Part shown: positions 1-12,708 of the stretch, in pieces | Numbering within the stretch: the first letter of the stretch is position 1 | Layout of the letters: each line of letters starts with the position of its first letter | Notes under the pieces: generated by a model | What the model was told of the DNA's origin: nothing | Database searches by the model: none | Seen by the model: the letters and a program-made list of their open reading frames with translations, nothing else | Position numbers and translations under genes: made by a program | Assembly (NCBI GenBank): GCA_000328365.1 | Contig: KB299425.1 | Coordinates: 142,412 to 206,411 of the forward strand | Length of the DNA: 64,000 nucleotides | Origin: Capitella teleta | Taxonomy: Eukaryota > Annelida > Polychaeta > Capitellidae | Reading direction: 5' to 3'

Positions 1-150
1 GGCAGTACCCGTTTCACCCAATCGCGAAAAAAAACCCCGAAGTATCGTTGAGGGGTGAACGCCAAAATGACGAGAAACATGAAGCCGGTCTATTCCCACA
101 AGCAGCATCCCATTCGCCTCCCATCGCTGTGCCTCTGTTAGACGTGACAT
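1..150 (-). mobile_element. Tc1-type transposase, N-terminal fragment cut by window edge
   Basis: An open frame of 50 codons runs from an ATG at 150 down to position 1. It reads MSRLTEAQRWEANGMLLVGI, then a helix-turn-helix stretch containing HFGVHPSTILR, and ends in LGETGTA. This resembles the N-terminal helix-turn-helix of Tc1-like transposases, which have LTE.QRWEAIGML, a (R)HFGVHPST core and TGT before a basic linker. The catalytic domain would lie left of the window, so I cannot say whether the element is whole. Short direct copies of AAATTGACACG lie upstream at about 211 and 284, and could be part of the terminal repeat region. Family assignment is by eye. Confidence 0.7.
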
Positions 151-1539
151 CTCAAAAATCAAGGTGGCAAATGATTGAGGCATGAATACAGATTACTTAT
201 TCACAAAATGAAATTGACACGTCTTTGATTTGTATGATTTTGGGGTGGAAGGTCAGATTTTGTGTTGCTCTCTGTACAAGACTGAAATTGACACGATGTC
301 TATTTCGGAGCCGCCGCAATCCGCCTCTGGGTCCTGTCTGCGTTCCTTTTGCTGTTCAGTATATCAATTGGCTTTGAGTGTATTGGGTAAGATTTATATG
401 GTATGAAGACCAGTTTCATCTTATACGTATCACTCATGTAAAACATGAATGCTATCTGGGTTTTGATACGATAGATGCATATATATGACTATGTTTGAAA
501 TTTGAAAGGTAATTTTTTGGGGGGAAATAATCCAGGTATTCGGCAGTTGTTCTAATTAACTGAAATACTTACCTATCTTTCAACAAACAGATTCGAGTAA
601 TTTGGGAAATTTTCATAATGAGGCAACTTCGCATCTAGCAGACTAAAAAGTAGTTAACATGCTGCTAAGCTTATCGCTGAAATTGTGAGCCCAGGTATTT
701 CGAGTAGATATCTCGAAACATGATGATTAAGTTAACTATAGAATACCTTTCTCAAAGAGATTTTTCAACGAATAACTTTGATCCTGAAGCAGCGACTCAG
801 CAGCACATAATATTATACGCGTATTGAGCAACAAAAGAAAGTAAATAATTTACATTTATTGCATTATTGGCTCAAAAGAATGCTCTTCTTAATCGGTTGC
901 ATGTGTCCTAATTTTAATGGTCACGCACTCACGAAAGAAAATAAGAAAATAAAAAGAAACAAAGTGTACTTGGATTAATATCAATGAATATGAACGAAGA
1001 GAGAGAGAGAGAGAGTTGTTCGTTTCGGATATCTCACAAAATTAAAAATTAAAATAAATCGAACATGAGTTGTTTGCCACCTTTCGTTTCTCGCTGCCTC
1101 GTCTAAGCTCATTGGATAGAAGGCGCCCAATATAGGGATGAAGCAGGCTTTCCCCTACAGCATGATTTGCGCCTTTTAATTGTACTGGGAATACACTGTT
1201 CACCCTCCGTCGACATTTCACCACTGTAGGTACAATGGAAGATTGCAGAGATTATGATTAGGAGCTATGATCTGAAACTATGTAAGGGCATCGTTAAAAT
1301 CTACATTTAACGAGTTGTACATTTAACCTTGTGTGTAAAAGCCGTAATTTCTCTGCGATAAGAGAGGGGTAAAATGTTAAAGGTCAACAAAAGGGAACAA
1401 TGAGAGTTCAGTCCTTGATTCGAAGACAGGACTCCTATATATTGTTCTTTTTGAGCCATCTGCGGTTCCCAAAAAAGATTATTTAATGAGATAGAGAAAT
1501 ATTCTCCTACCCCTCTTCCTTGGGGCTAAGGGTACATGG
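151..1539. other. Intergenic, AT-rich, no gene seen
   Basis: No coding exon is recognisable on either strand. The left end is probably the terminal region of the Tc1-type element. A short GA microsatellite sits near 1000-1015. Confidence 0.5.
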
Positions 1540-1870
1540 GTAGGGGGCACTGAATAGCTCAGTCAGTTTGACCGGTTGACTGCAATCCTATGCCGACCAT
1601 GGGGGTCGAGGTCTCGGGTTCGAGACCCGATCAGGCCACAGGCGTTATGATTGTGAACTACTAATTGTAATTCTTCAGTGACTCTGCAGTGCTGCCCAAC
1701 TGAGTAACAAGGTCGGGCGCTGTGTACTACTGTCTATGTGTGGTATGTAGGATAAAGAACCCTTGGGATTTATCGATAAGAGTAGGGGTCCCAGGCCTTC
1801 TGTTCTGGCGCCTGAATGGTTTGGGTGGAGCCGTAAAACCCCATTATCTATGGGGAAGAACAGAACAGTG
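1540..1870 (+). repeat. tRNA-derived SINE
   Basis: The head has an A-box-like TAGCTCAGTCAG near 1555 and a B-box GGTTCGAGACC near 1617, the spacing expected of an internal RNA polymerase III promoter. A non-tRNA body follows, including GGTTTGGGTGGAGCCGTAAA near 1820. That body block recurs in reverse orientation at about 37944-38005, so this is a dispersed family and not a tRNA gene. The tRNA part does not look able to form a complete functional tRNA. Ends are approximate and no clear target duplication was found. Confidence 0.65.
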
Positions 1871-2005
1871 AATTCTCTTGCACTGGACTCTATTATAGAG
1901 CGAGTTGGATTGGTAAAATAATGTTTTTTTGCTTCAAAAGAGGGAGTCAAATAGACCACACACAAAATAGCACAAAAGCACAAAACAATACATATTTTGA
2001 TATTC

Positions 2006-2011
2006 TTTATT
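2006..2011 (-). terminator. Polyadenylation signal for CDK10
   Basis: AATAAA on the minus strand, about 15 nt past the predicted CDK10 stop. Assignment rests on position and consensus only. Confidence 0.4.
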
Positions 2012-2025
2012 ATTTTTTGGGAAGT

Positions 2026-4424
2026 TTAAAAACACAAAATTATACATTCATAAGGATTTCTTTTTCTTTCCCTGAAAAAATGAAAATAAAAAAAGCCACT
2101 TTGAAAGTTGTTTGGGGCATTTTGAAAACTCACAAAGAATAAATTGCTGGTGAGATCTGATGTTGTATGACTCTTGGTTTTGCTAGAAAAAAAAAAAAAA
2201 AAAATAGAATTTAATATTACCATTACTAATTAACAAATTACCTCTCCTCCTCTGCCTTTCGTTTCATGTTTCGGTATCTCGGGAAGGATGGCATCAATTC
2301 TGGTTCACAAGCTGTAAAATTTATCAGTTTATTAATTTAGCAATTTTACACGAAAGTTAAGTCAACTCACGATACGGTTGCTCCTTGAAGTATGAGCTTT
2401 GCAAGCAATCTGCTGCTGAGGCTCTGTGTAACACAAAATAAAATTGAAAAAAAAAACAGAATCAAAGAAAGAATTATAAACAAAGAACAACCTTTTCTTT
2501 GGGTCATACATAAAGAGAAAGTTCAACATTCTAATTCCAGCCTCAGAAAGCCAAGGAAAGGTCTGTCTCAAGTTGTTGTAACTGTGATAAAAATAAAAAT
2601 AAATCACTAATTAATTCAAGACTAATTAACTAACGGTTGTTTTCTGAGTGTGAAAGATTTCAGCGCTGGGAGACTGTCAAAACCCTTGAGAGAGAAATTG
2701 ATTTTTTTTTTTTCACGGCAGTGATCAATAATAAAACGCATACAGGCCAGATTGATTCAGCAGGGGTTCCGAACATTTCCACAATAAGGTCCATCTGATG
2801 TATGTCTGATCTTCCGGCCATTAAAGGTTTATGCGCCAAAAGTTCACCAAGAATACAGCCAGCGGCCCTGTCAATGAGAAAATTCTGGGAATTAGTCCAT
2901 CTGAAGAGGAGTCAATGCTAACCAGATGTCAATTGCCGTGCTTGAATTCTTTGCCCCTAGTAGCAGCTCAGGGGCTCTGTACCTAATCATCGAAGAATTA
3001 AAATCGTGTGAATTATTCATGTAGTATGGCTGACCATAAAGTAACCACATTTGGAGTCATTGCCTTCATTGGCACACCATACTTCCTTGCTAACCCAAAG
3101 TCGGCTGTTAAAAAAATTAAATATCTTTAATAATCTAATGAGAATTGATTTAAAATTGAATACTCACCAATTTTAACACATCCCTTGTCAGTCATGAGCA
3201 AATTAGATACTTTTAAATCCCTGAATTAGGAAAAAAGGGAAACAACTCAGAAAATTTAAATTGTTCCACTATCCAAGAGTACCTGTGTACTATGAAATTT
3301 TCATGCAGATAATCTAATCCTTTGAATACTTGCAACATGATACATTTCACCTGAAGATGGAAGAAAGATTACATAACATAGCAAGGTCAAAAGGTCAATC
3401 ACCTGAGCTTCAGTGAACGGTTGTTGAATATTATCCAACAAACTAGCAAGATCCTGTTCACAATACTGCATTACGAGGAACATGCTTAAAGAAAAATAAA
3501 TGAATTGAATGAATTGAATGAATTGAATGAATTGAATGAATTGAATGAATGAATTGTTTTTAATTGGTAACAAAACAGATTGGGGTAGGAGAATGCGGGT
3601 CAACGGTATATAGCTGCCAATTATTGAACGTAAAAGAGTGATTACGTACAACAGTAGTTAAAAAAAAAAGGGGTAAAAAAGAAATGAGGGAATATGAGAG
3701 AAAATAAATAAAAATAAAAAAACTGATAGAAAGTTAAATTAAAAAGAGAAGAATTTTTAATTTTTTTTCCCCCCTCAAACTTAAGACAAGTGTAAATTTA
3801 TGGAGGCGCTTTTTAAAAATGAACAGTGAACATGATTATTTAATTTTCAGGCCAACATTGAGACGACATACCTGTTCAGGCTCCGGCCAACCACAACTTC
3901 CTTTAACTCAACAATGTTTTCGTTCTTGAGCTGCAGGAGAATTGACATCTCCCTGAGTCCACTGATCGGGATTCCTAGATGAAACGACAAATATTAATCA
4001 TAATAAATAATTATTATTAACAATTAACAAAGTCAGGCGACTCAGTTATTTTCTCACCATCTTTCTCGTTCTCCATTCGCATCTTCTTCAGAGCAACGAT
4101 TTCATCGGTTCTTGTGTCTCTCGCCCTGTCTGGGGAAAAAAATAATTAGAAACAGAGAGAGAGACGGAGTGTTGACTCACAAACAATGCCGTAAGTTCCC
4201 TCTCCAATGCGATTCAGTTTTTCAAATTCTGTGACGCTACGACATCTTCCGTACTACGAGTGAGATGATTAAAATGAACGCTGTGCGTGCATATCGTCTA
4301 CCTGATCCCTCTCGTCAATGTCAAATGGTTCTCCTGTTTTCAGTGAATACAGCGTCACTTGTGGCTCCACAGGGGGTGGGGGTTGAATGCCGAGAGGACC
4401 CCCGATGATGTTACGGTCCACCAT
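2026..4424 (-). CDS. CDK10: Cyclin-dependent kinase 10
   Basis: This is a CMGC Ser/Thr kinase; in vertebrates CDK10 pairs with cyclin M and phosphorylates targets such as ETS2. Exons, 5' to 3': 4424-4302, 4253-4181, 4129-4058, 3974-3872, 3484-3403, 3350-3283, 3220-3168, 3104-3035, 2982-2923, 2867-2744, 2684-2635, 2581-2492, 2423-2371, 2311-2242, 2182-2026. They join to about 415 codons (human about 360). Diagnostic CDK10 words are [20 protein letters not shown] (glycine loop), [17 protein letters not shown] (PISxLRE-type helix), [23 protein letters not shown] (catalytic loop), [22 protein letters not shown] and [20 protein letters not shown]. The start is the Met of MVDRNIIGG; an in-frame Met ten codons upstream (4454) is the alternative. 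The last exon is the least certain: its tail is low complexity and does not resemble the vertebrate C-terminus. Confidence 0.93.
3501..3550. repeat. GAATT/GAATGAATT microsatellite in CDK10 intron
   Basis: About four and a half tandem copies of a 10-nt unit (GAATTGAATG), just upstream of the exon encoding [12 protein letters not shown]. Confidence 0.85.
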
Positions 4425-5990
4425 TCTTACACAAGAGTTGCTAAAGTATAACATTATGAAAAATGAAAATCGTCTGAATTAAAAACTGGAAAATAGATAG
4501 AATGAAAAACATAAAATAATGTAGGCCTATAATTATATGCAAATTTAATTCAGATTCAGATAATAATATAATAATTATATGCAAATATTATGATCCACTC
4601 CATTCTTGAAAAGTCAACAACCATGGCATGAACCAACATATCTTTCCTGTTAATGGCAACGGGAAAGTTGGACCACCTCACTCGGGATAAGCGTATCAGA
4701 CGAATCAGTACATGTCGTTTCTAGACTAAGTTCACTAACAATTATCACGAATCTGATTCGCATTCACGATTGTGCATGCCAATTCCATATTTCACAGAGC
4801 AGGTTAAAGGGAGGGAGAACTGGTTAAAAATAGACTTTGAGTCGTTATTTGATGCACCAAAAATGATTCCTATGCCTGGCCCACACAAGGAATATCATCG
4901 CTAACGATTTCGCGGGAGATATATTGCTAATTAGGCGTGACGTCAGGAGCTGTGATGAAACACCGAGTTCCCCATCTTTTACAATGGGTTTCGTCATATC
5001 AGAGTGTCCTGCGACTAAACCCCTGGATATATTTTTTTTTTTTTTGGAAATAGATAGAATAATCATTTTGCCACCAGTCAGGCGTAAATTTTTTTTTTTT
5101 CGCTATTTTTCTTATTTTAACAAGCAATTTTCTAGGACACCTACCATGGTTTCTCATCCTGAAACAGTAAAAAGGTCAGCCAGAGTGCACCACGCATGCG
5201 CAATACTGACGCTTTTGTTTCGTAAACAACAAAGATGTCCTTTTATGGCGAAGATGGATTGCTCTGATTGGCTGAAATCGATAGCTTCACGAGGGGAATG
5301 GGACCAATCACGGCAAGCCATCAGCTGACGTTTGCCTCCTATACTTCGCAATGGAAGCCATTCTCCCATAAGCGCAATGCTAACCCCGATATTCGAAATG
5401 TATTATTTCCTTACGCTTGCATCCAGGCATGGTGTTCTTGGCACGGAATGCTATCAATTGGTGCTATGAGCCAATAGAACGTCACTTAAAATTCAGTTCC
5501 CCGTCCCTTTAAGCCGGCAGTCGACTGATTAGATTGTATGCAGCCGATCTTGGCTACTAAGAACAAGCTTCATGGTCTAAAACACACCCCTAGTCCCCAT
5601 TGTCTAACGAGCAGACGACGCCACACCACCAGTCGCAGCGGCCAACTGCGTCAAAGTGGGTGTTACACAATGATGAAATGATTCACAATGCCCTAGTCCC
5701 TGAATTTAATCAAAACGTAAAATACCATATTATCACTCACTCTGGTTGCAGATTCGCGATATCAAACTTTAATAAAATTGAACGGAGTCTCCAATGTGAG
5801 ATATATCACACATACTACAATTCAGTAATACATCAACAATCAGTAAATATAGTACTAACGCAATATAATTCAGAAAATAACGATTGTTATATTTCACAAA
5901 TTCAGAAGGAACATTTCATTGTTGACACCGAAATGCGCATGCGCAGTGAGCGTTTCCGGTGAATCATCCGCTTCCTCAAAATCTGTCAAA
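4425..5990. promoter_or_regulatory. Shared upstream region of CDK10 (-) and SEPT7 (+)
   Basis: The two genes are head to head with about 1.57 kb between start codons. A perfect palindromic CRE (TGACGTCA) lies at 4938-4945. A perfect NRF1-type palindrome (TGCGCATGCGCA) lies at 5934-5945, 46 nt before the SEPT7 ATG, where a core promoter element would be expected. A GCATGCGCA half-copy lies near 5193 and a CCAAT-type GATTGGCT near 5262. A 120-codon open frame at 5600-5962 has no recognisable domain and overlaps this promoter; I treat it as chance. Confidence 0.55.
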
Positions 5991-8900
5991 ATGGGTAAAA
6001 TGAGCCGATATACACAATTTAATTAGTTAATCATTGCGTATTGATCATATTTATCTTTGTGAATAATCTCAGTTGATCTGTAGACGTTTTGTGGGCGCGA
6101 TTTCCTAGTGATCCTTCGCGACGCTGTCTTCCCATGCTCAGCGCTCCCAATCGGCCAATGCAATGAATAATAATTTTCCCAAATTGAAATCCCAATCACT
6201 GAATCAGAAGCCTTAGAAACTGAATCCCATATTCCCAGTAATCACACTCTGTGGAGATCTGACTCCCTCCCTGTATGCCTTAAAAGAAATCTGTAACCAC
6301 TATTGACTTTAGAGTTTAGTGGTTTGCAAGCAGGAAAACCATTAAATCAAGTATTGAAGTAATTTTTACATTTATTGAAAACTTGTTTAAAAAAAAGACA
6401 AGATTATGACCCCTCCTTCTTGATATAACTATAATGGTTGTTATCGTATATAGAGCTTGTATGCAATTATTTTGAGTGCGTTAACTATGAGCTGATGGGT
6501 GTTTTGATAGTTAGAATTTAATAATTAATTAATATATTCTCAGTGGAGTTTGATTATAGGGCTGGGCGAATATCGTATCCTTAATCTGTCGGATATTAGG
6601 GGTGTTCACAGTTCAGTACTATCCGCTATCCGTGTTTTAGCACAGATAGTTAAAACACGGATAGTGTAAAAAATGAAGTGTCCGTTTCAAGCGCACAGTG
6701 AGCATAGCACACAGCCATTCCGCACACAAACGCTGCTCACTGAAGCTGAGCGATGTCAATTACAAAGATAACTAAAAGATAACACTCCACGATGTCAACA
6801 ATGCACTAATTCTTAATTGTTTTAAATAAACACAATTCTATGCCCTTGAATCTCTTCAGTCATCATGCACAAGTAACGTAATCACGCTTTGTTGACTATC
6901 TTCTCTAGTGACAGCTTTTGTCAGGTGCAGTTTTTGTGTGAACCACAAAGTCACAAACAGCACTGAATTTCATCACTTTCTGGACCTTGAACTATGTTTG
7001 AAATTGATCAGACATGTACAGTTAATAGTACATGTACTTGGCGATCTAGTGACTTGAATTATTTCAAACTTTCTAGATAGAACAATAATTGCTATGAACT
7101 GCCTTGCACCTCATGAAGGTTACTAAGTTTGTACATCTCCAAATCATGTTTGTTGAAAGTGTACACTGCAGCACAAAGCGCACGTTACGTTCAGGAAAAG
7201 TACTTAAAATAGCCTTTTTTTTTCATTGTATTTTGTTCCTTGTTCTTGTTTGATTTGTATTCCCCAGGTGGTCAGAGCGAAAACGGCTCACGTTTGCGCC
7301 ATAGCCTAGTCTCCCGGCAAATTAGTATTACATTATAATTTATATTAATTGTGTACATATTTTATTTTCAATAGCCAAATAAATGTCTCTCTCTCTGTTG
7401 AAGCACTATTTGCCCAGCCCTATTTGATAATAATAATATTTTAAATGAATGGTGCATTTGTTTCTCTTTTCATGTGCTTTTCATCTGCGCAGCTCACACG
7501 TCTCACTCATCGGTAAGTGTTTCTAACGTGTTGCTCTTACTTCAATTCTTTTATTTATTTATCGCAGAATAAGCAGAATTTCAATATCAGGTTCTGCATT
7601 TAATTAGTAAATTCCTCTTTGATACAAATAGCCCCCACTTAGGTCTTTGTGAAATGTTCACCTATATTCTTCAGCCAATTATAGCACATGTCCCTATTGC
7701 ATGGTTGTCATCAATGTTTTGTGTGATCAACTCAGATCAATTTCCTCTCCTTTTCAATGTGTCACATTGAATGCTGTTTTCTGTGCATTCACACCATGGC
7801 TGATTCTATGGAAGATACAAAGAAGCGCAATTGTTCTCTGCTTGATGTGAAGTCAGCCCAAATGCCTGTGATCATCGCACCTCAGAGGGCTCAGAGTTTG
7901 AAGGCAAACTTGTCAGCCTCAGGGCCAGCCGCTTTCATCAGTTCTGCTTTCAAGTATAGTTCCCTCAGGGTTCGTTTGCTGCTCAGTGCTGACACCTATG
8001 GAGTAGTAGACTAAAGCGGAAAGCCATAACATCTCTTATTCGTTCTCATCAAGAGAGTGGCTCTTCTTTTTACAGAGTGCTTAATATGCTAGTTATGTGA
8101 ATGGGAGAGGCTGAGATCACTGATCACTTTTTTTTTTTTTTTTTTTTTTTTTCATACATTTGATTTTTTTTCTTACTCAGATTGGTTCTTCCCGTCGTGA
8201 GGCCAGGGACACTTATTTCAAGAGCGATGCCAACAAGTACGAAAGCACCTCATTGAGAGAAAGAGAAAAGGACAAAATGGATCGAGAGAAACCGACAGAG
8301 AAAGATCGCGCGTACCACAGCCACGATCAGCCAACAGCCAAGGGTCCCAAAGAAATCGAAGGCTATGTTGGATTTGCAAATCTGCCAAATCAAGTTTATC
8401 GCAAAGCTGTGAAGAAAGGTTTCGATTTCACTCTCATGGCAGTTGGTGGGTGTTTGTTTTTTACTTTTTTTTTTCTCTTTTTTTTTTCTTTTTCTTATAC
8501 CAATTGTTTCTCAGGAGAGTCTGGTTTAGGGAAGTCTACGATGATCAACTCTATGTTCCTCACCGATCTCTACAACGCAGAGCACCCTGGTCCCTCCAGG
8601 CGGCTAAAGAAAACCATTGCCGTGAGTGATTCGGCTTCTTTGTTATTCTTTCGATTATTCTTCCTTTTTTTCTTTTTTCTTTCAGGTCGAAAGCAATCAA
8701 GTTTTGCTCAAAGAGAATGGAGTTCAGCTTCGCTTAACGATGGTCGACACTCCTGGTTTCGGTGACGCTGTTGATAACAGCAATTGGTGAAACATTTATA
8801 TTTTTATCAATCCTTTCTTATCATTTCTTCCTTTCGCAGCTGGGATCCCGTGATTGATTACGTCGAGAGTCAGTACGATTCATTCTTGAATTCGGAATCT

Positions 8901-11409
8901 CGCGTTAATCGAAAATCTCTCCCTGATTCTCGAGTTCACTGCTGCTTGTACTTCATCTCCCCTAACGGCCATGGGTGCGACATCAATCAAATGTGTAATT
9001 TTATGTATATTTTTGGGGATTTTTGGTCTTTCTTCATCTCAGTTTGAAGCCCCTGGATATTGAGTTCATGAAGAATCTGCACGATAAAGTCAACATCATT
9101 CCCATCATCGCCAAGGCCGACACACTCACCTACGACGAGTGCAGGGAATTTAAGAAAACAGTTAGTGAAATTTTGGAATTTGGTTTATTTTTTAAATTTA
9201 TTCAATTTGCACTTTCGCTGTATCTCCCGATAGGATCAGGAAGAGCTGCATTAAATATTCATACAAATCTTCTTTTTATTCAGATTCTTAATGAAATTGC
9301 GCAGAATAAAATTCGGATTTATGAATTTCCCGATTGCGATGACGAAGAAGAGCAGAAAGTGACCAAGAAACTACGTGTTAGTTTTATTATTTTATATCAA
9401 CTATTTGCATCTGATTGTTTCCCATAGGAACGAGTACCTTTTGCTGTTGTGGGCAGTAATGCTGTCGTTGACTGTGGCGGAAAGAAATCTCGCGGTCGGG
9501 TCTACCCTTGGGGCACAGTGGAAGGTGAATTTAACGGAAAACAATATACATTTCTTGGCAGTTGTGGATTTTCTTTTGTTTCACAGTTGAAAATCTGATG
9601 CACAATGACTTCTTGGCTCTACGCGATATGGTTATCAGGTATATCAAATTGGATATAATAATATAAATTTATTCATAATTTTTTTTTTTTTTTTCTGTAT
9701 CAATTCTCAGAACTCACATGCAGGATCTCAAAGACGTGACGAATAATGTACATTACGAGAACTTCCGCTATCACAAGTTGGCTGCATTCAGCTCCACTGA
9801 CAGCAAGAACAAGGTGCCCAACACCAAGTACGTCAACCCTTCATTTACTTCAATTTTCTAACTCAAATCATCAGAATTTACAAACAATGTCTCTTGAAAT
9901 TGCATGACGTGATGTTTCTGGCGGTTGTGGGTCACTTTGAGGTGTCGGAGGGGTCCTGTAGTCGCTTTTCGGTTTGTCCACTCGCCTAGTAGACGACTGC
10001 ACCGGGGGTGGTCAGTAGACTGACCCGATGTTCTTCAGGTCGTCCCCTGTGGCTCCCCGGAGGTCCAAGAAGAAGTTGTCCAGAACGACGTCGATGATGG
10101 TCATCGGATCAAGCGGGCACTCTCCTCTGAGGACGTGTGTGTCGTTGAATCGGTCGTCCACTCAGTTGAGTGAGATGGCGTTGTTTGCGGATCACAGTGT
10201 GTGAGTTATAAAGCGATATTTGAGGGACAAAGTGGTTTCGTATTTTGTGTTATTAGCTAGCTTTGTTTCGGTTTGGTTTGATTTTCCAATCATGGCTGTT
10301 TAATTGGAGAATGTTTGTGAAGGATTTATGGAAGTGCTAAACTGGGCTGTGAATAGAATGCTAGTGAAATTAAGATTGTATAATGTGATATTCAATGCGG
10401 TTCGGATAAATTTGGTGTAAGCACAGCACGTGAGGTTTTAGTAGTTTGATCAGTAGTTTCTGTGCACTCTCATTTAAAAGATGACTTCACTTTCTCCTTT
10501 TTCATTCTCTGGTCTTGCTTTTTCTCTTTTAATTGCAATGTGGAAGTTTGATTTTATCTTATTGCGCAATCATCGTGAGAAGGGTTCATTCAGCTATTTG
10601 TGGTCGTAAATATCTCATTTTTATGCTTGTGTCGGAATTTCAGCCTCATTCTTTTAGCTCATGACACTTTGAAGTTAGTCCTACTTGGCTAGCATTAGTT
10701 TCCTCTAGATCCAAAAATCTTAATTTCCTGGTTTCCATTTCTAGTGTAGTTGATAACATATTTCCAGTGGTTATGTAATGTTTAAGAGAGCATTGTTGAA
10801 CTGTGGCTGCCAGATGAATGTATGTTGATATTTATTGGCGTGTAGGTCTGTAAGTCGATGTTTTCAGGAGTCCGATTGTGCAGATGGAGGAAGAGAAGAA
10901 AGAGCACATTCAGAAGATGAAGAAGATGGAAGCTGAGATGGAGCAGGTCTTTGAGATGAAAGTCAAAGAGAAAAAGCAAAAACTCAAAGATTCAGAAACT
11001 GATGTAAGTTTTTGATGGCCGAGATAATACTTTCATGGTTTATGGGGTTGATTTTTATTTTAAAAAGATTTTTCATTTTTCACCTGATTTATTAATTTTT
11101 TTCTTCTTTTGGACAGTTGTCTCGCAGAGCTGAGCAGATGCACAGAAATCTTGAGCAACAGGAGAAGGAGATGGAGGAGAGGAGAGCGACATTTGAGAAG
11201 GAACGTCAGATGTGGGACGACCAGCAGAGCACCTACTACGAGGGCCAGCGAGAGTGAGTATCCGATCGATTAGGTTGGGCGCTGTGTGCTTGGCTCTATG
11301 GTTGTGGCAGGGTCCATATTTCTTATCAGTGCCTGTGATTAATCAATCATTTTTTTTATTTTTTTTCAGGACAATGAAGAAAGAGAAGAAGAAATCTCTG
11401 TTCAACTAG
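5991..11409 (+). CDS. SEPT7: Septin-7 GTPase
   Basis: Septin-7 is the obligatory central subunit of septin hetero-oligomers that form filaments and rings at the cortex and cytokinetic furrow. Exons: 5991-5994, 7493-7512, 8181-8445, 8515-8621, 8686-8786, 8840-8974, 9043-9160, 9284-9376, 9428-9524, 9587-9638, 9711-9827, 10868-11003, 11117-11253, 11370-11409; they total 473 codons. The first exon contributes only ATG-G and the second 20 nt. Visible parts are a polar N-terminus, [21 protein letters not shown]-loop GESGLGKS, switch [17 protein letters not shown] (G4), the septin unique element [20 protein letters not shown], and a C-terminal coiled coil beginning [10 protein letters not shown] and ending KKSLFN. 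The match to the SEPT7 group is strong throughout. Most introns are 50-110 nt; intron 1 (1.5 kb) holds a hAT-type MITE and intron 11 (1.04 kb) a GC-rich insert. Confidence 0.96.
6557..7422. mobile_element. hAT-type MITE in SEPT7 intron 1
   Basis: The ends are inverted repeats: TAGGGCTGGGCGAATA on the left and, read inward from the right, TAGGGCTGGGCAAATA. They are flanked by near-identical 8-bp sites, TTTGATTA (6549-6556) and TTTGATAA (7423-7430). An 8-bp target duplication with this terminal motif is typical of hAT transposons. At 866 bp with no transposase frame it is non-autonomous. An internal inverted repeat (CTATCCGTGTTTTA / TAAAACACGGATAG) lies at about 6627-6665. Confidence 0.82.
7797..8014 (+). 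other. Unexplained open frame in SEPT7 intron 2
   Basis: An open frame begins [20 protein letters not shown] and runs 72 codons on the SEPT7 strand between exons 2 and 3. The composition is plausible for protein and a GT follows SSAFK, but the phase there would not join to exon 3. It could be an alternative first exon with another donor, or chance. No family recognised. Confidence 0.2.
10012..10161 (-). other. GC-rich block with antisense 49-codon frame in SEPT7 intron 11
   Basis: A stretch of about 300 bp (9930-10200) is much richer in G+C than the surrounding intron and carries an open frame on the opposite strand. It contains [19 protein letters not shown] and ends [11 protein letters not shown] before a stop. 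I do not recognise the family. It may be a fragment of a captured gene, a piece of an unknown repeat, or a terminal exon of a nested gene. Confidence 0.3.
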
Positions 11410-12675
11410 AATTTCAACATCGAGGCCTTTACTTTTTTTCTCAATCTCTCTTGATAACAATCTCATACAAAAAGATAAGCATTTAAAAGTTAGTCTTCAA
11501 AACTTTCTTTTTTTCGTGTATGTGTTCGTTTTAATATATTTTTTGCATTTAGTCTTTTTTTATTATCGTTCCCACGCCAAAGATTCTTGCGAATAAAATA
11601 TATTTCTTGTGCAATCCTCTGAAATAGCAAAGTGGTAATTAGAAATTAGAACTCTTTTTGTATCTATTATTGAACAAAGTCACAAATCATTAATCTGTGT
11701 TGTGTTTTTTTTTTGTTTTTGTTTTTTTTTTCTAGCTCTGTTAGCGGATATTACTCTTTTTTTTTTCCTTTTTTTTTTTTTTTTTTTTCTCTGTTCGATG
11801 TATTAATTTATATAGCTGCTGATTTGTAAGCGAGATTTTCTCTTCAACATTTCCTGAAATATTTATAATTAAAACAGTGTTTGTCATATCTCCCAACTTT
11901 GAGATGTATTAATAACGAGTTATTGCGTTCAGTTGTATTCAGTAAAAAAAAAAAATGTATTCTGACTTTTACACCTAATCAATAAATTATATCATCAATC
12001 CCTGTTTTTCATTTTCTGTTTCATACTTGTCTCATTCTTTTTTAAAGAAAAGGTCTTAAAAAAAGCCTCAATTTCCTGGATAAAATCAAAATAGTTATGT
12101 AATTAATTCAGGCAAGTTAATCGAGTCAGGTAAATCAAATTTTAGATTATTGGATTTCATGGCTCAGGGTCTTAATCAAATTCGATATTAATTAAAGAGA
12201 GGGAATCTGTCCAGCTATGTTTCTTGCACAGATTCTCATCTGTTGTTTCTTGGATAACACATGTTCTAAGTAAACCATAACGCACTACGCGTGAAAATAG
12301 ACTAAAGATCATAACGTTGATCGTAAGAGTAGTCAAAATACACTTGAGGCATATTTGCATTCCATATATCGATATTTTTACTCATTTTGTGGATTTTTTG
12401 TTGATGTGTAATCTCCCTGGTGTAATTCACTAAATATATTTCATCTTTTAAACCTCAAAATTCCAGTGTAAAATCCCGAAATAGTCGCAAATGCGGTTTT
12501 TATCTCGTGACTTACTGTATTATCGCCCATTATTGATGTAATAAAATATAATATAATTATAAATATATTAATTAAATAACTTCTATTTGAAATATATGTA
12601 CGGCCGATTAGATTCCAACACGTCTCGATCCATCTTCTTACTCCGTGTAGGGACATTCAAACAGAATTTAGAACT
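11410..12675. other. SEPT7 3' UTR and intergenic DNA
   Basis: AT- and T-rich sequence with AATAAA at 11592-11597, the likely SEPT7 polyadenylation signal. Long T tracts lie at 11705-11790. No gene seen. Confidence 0.5.
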
Positions 12676-12708
12676 GTGAATTTGTTTCCAGAACACTTCA
12701 GTGACACC

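Noticed and set aside
1555-1627. tRNA gene
   Set aside because: A and B boxes belong to a SINE head followed by a dispersed body; no convincing full cloverleaf.
5600-5962. 120-codon frame before SEPT7
   Set aside because: Overlaps the NRF1-type promoter site; low-complexity composition, no domain.
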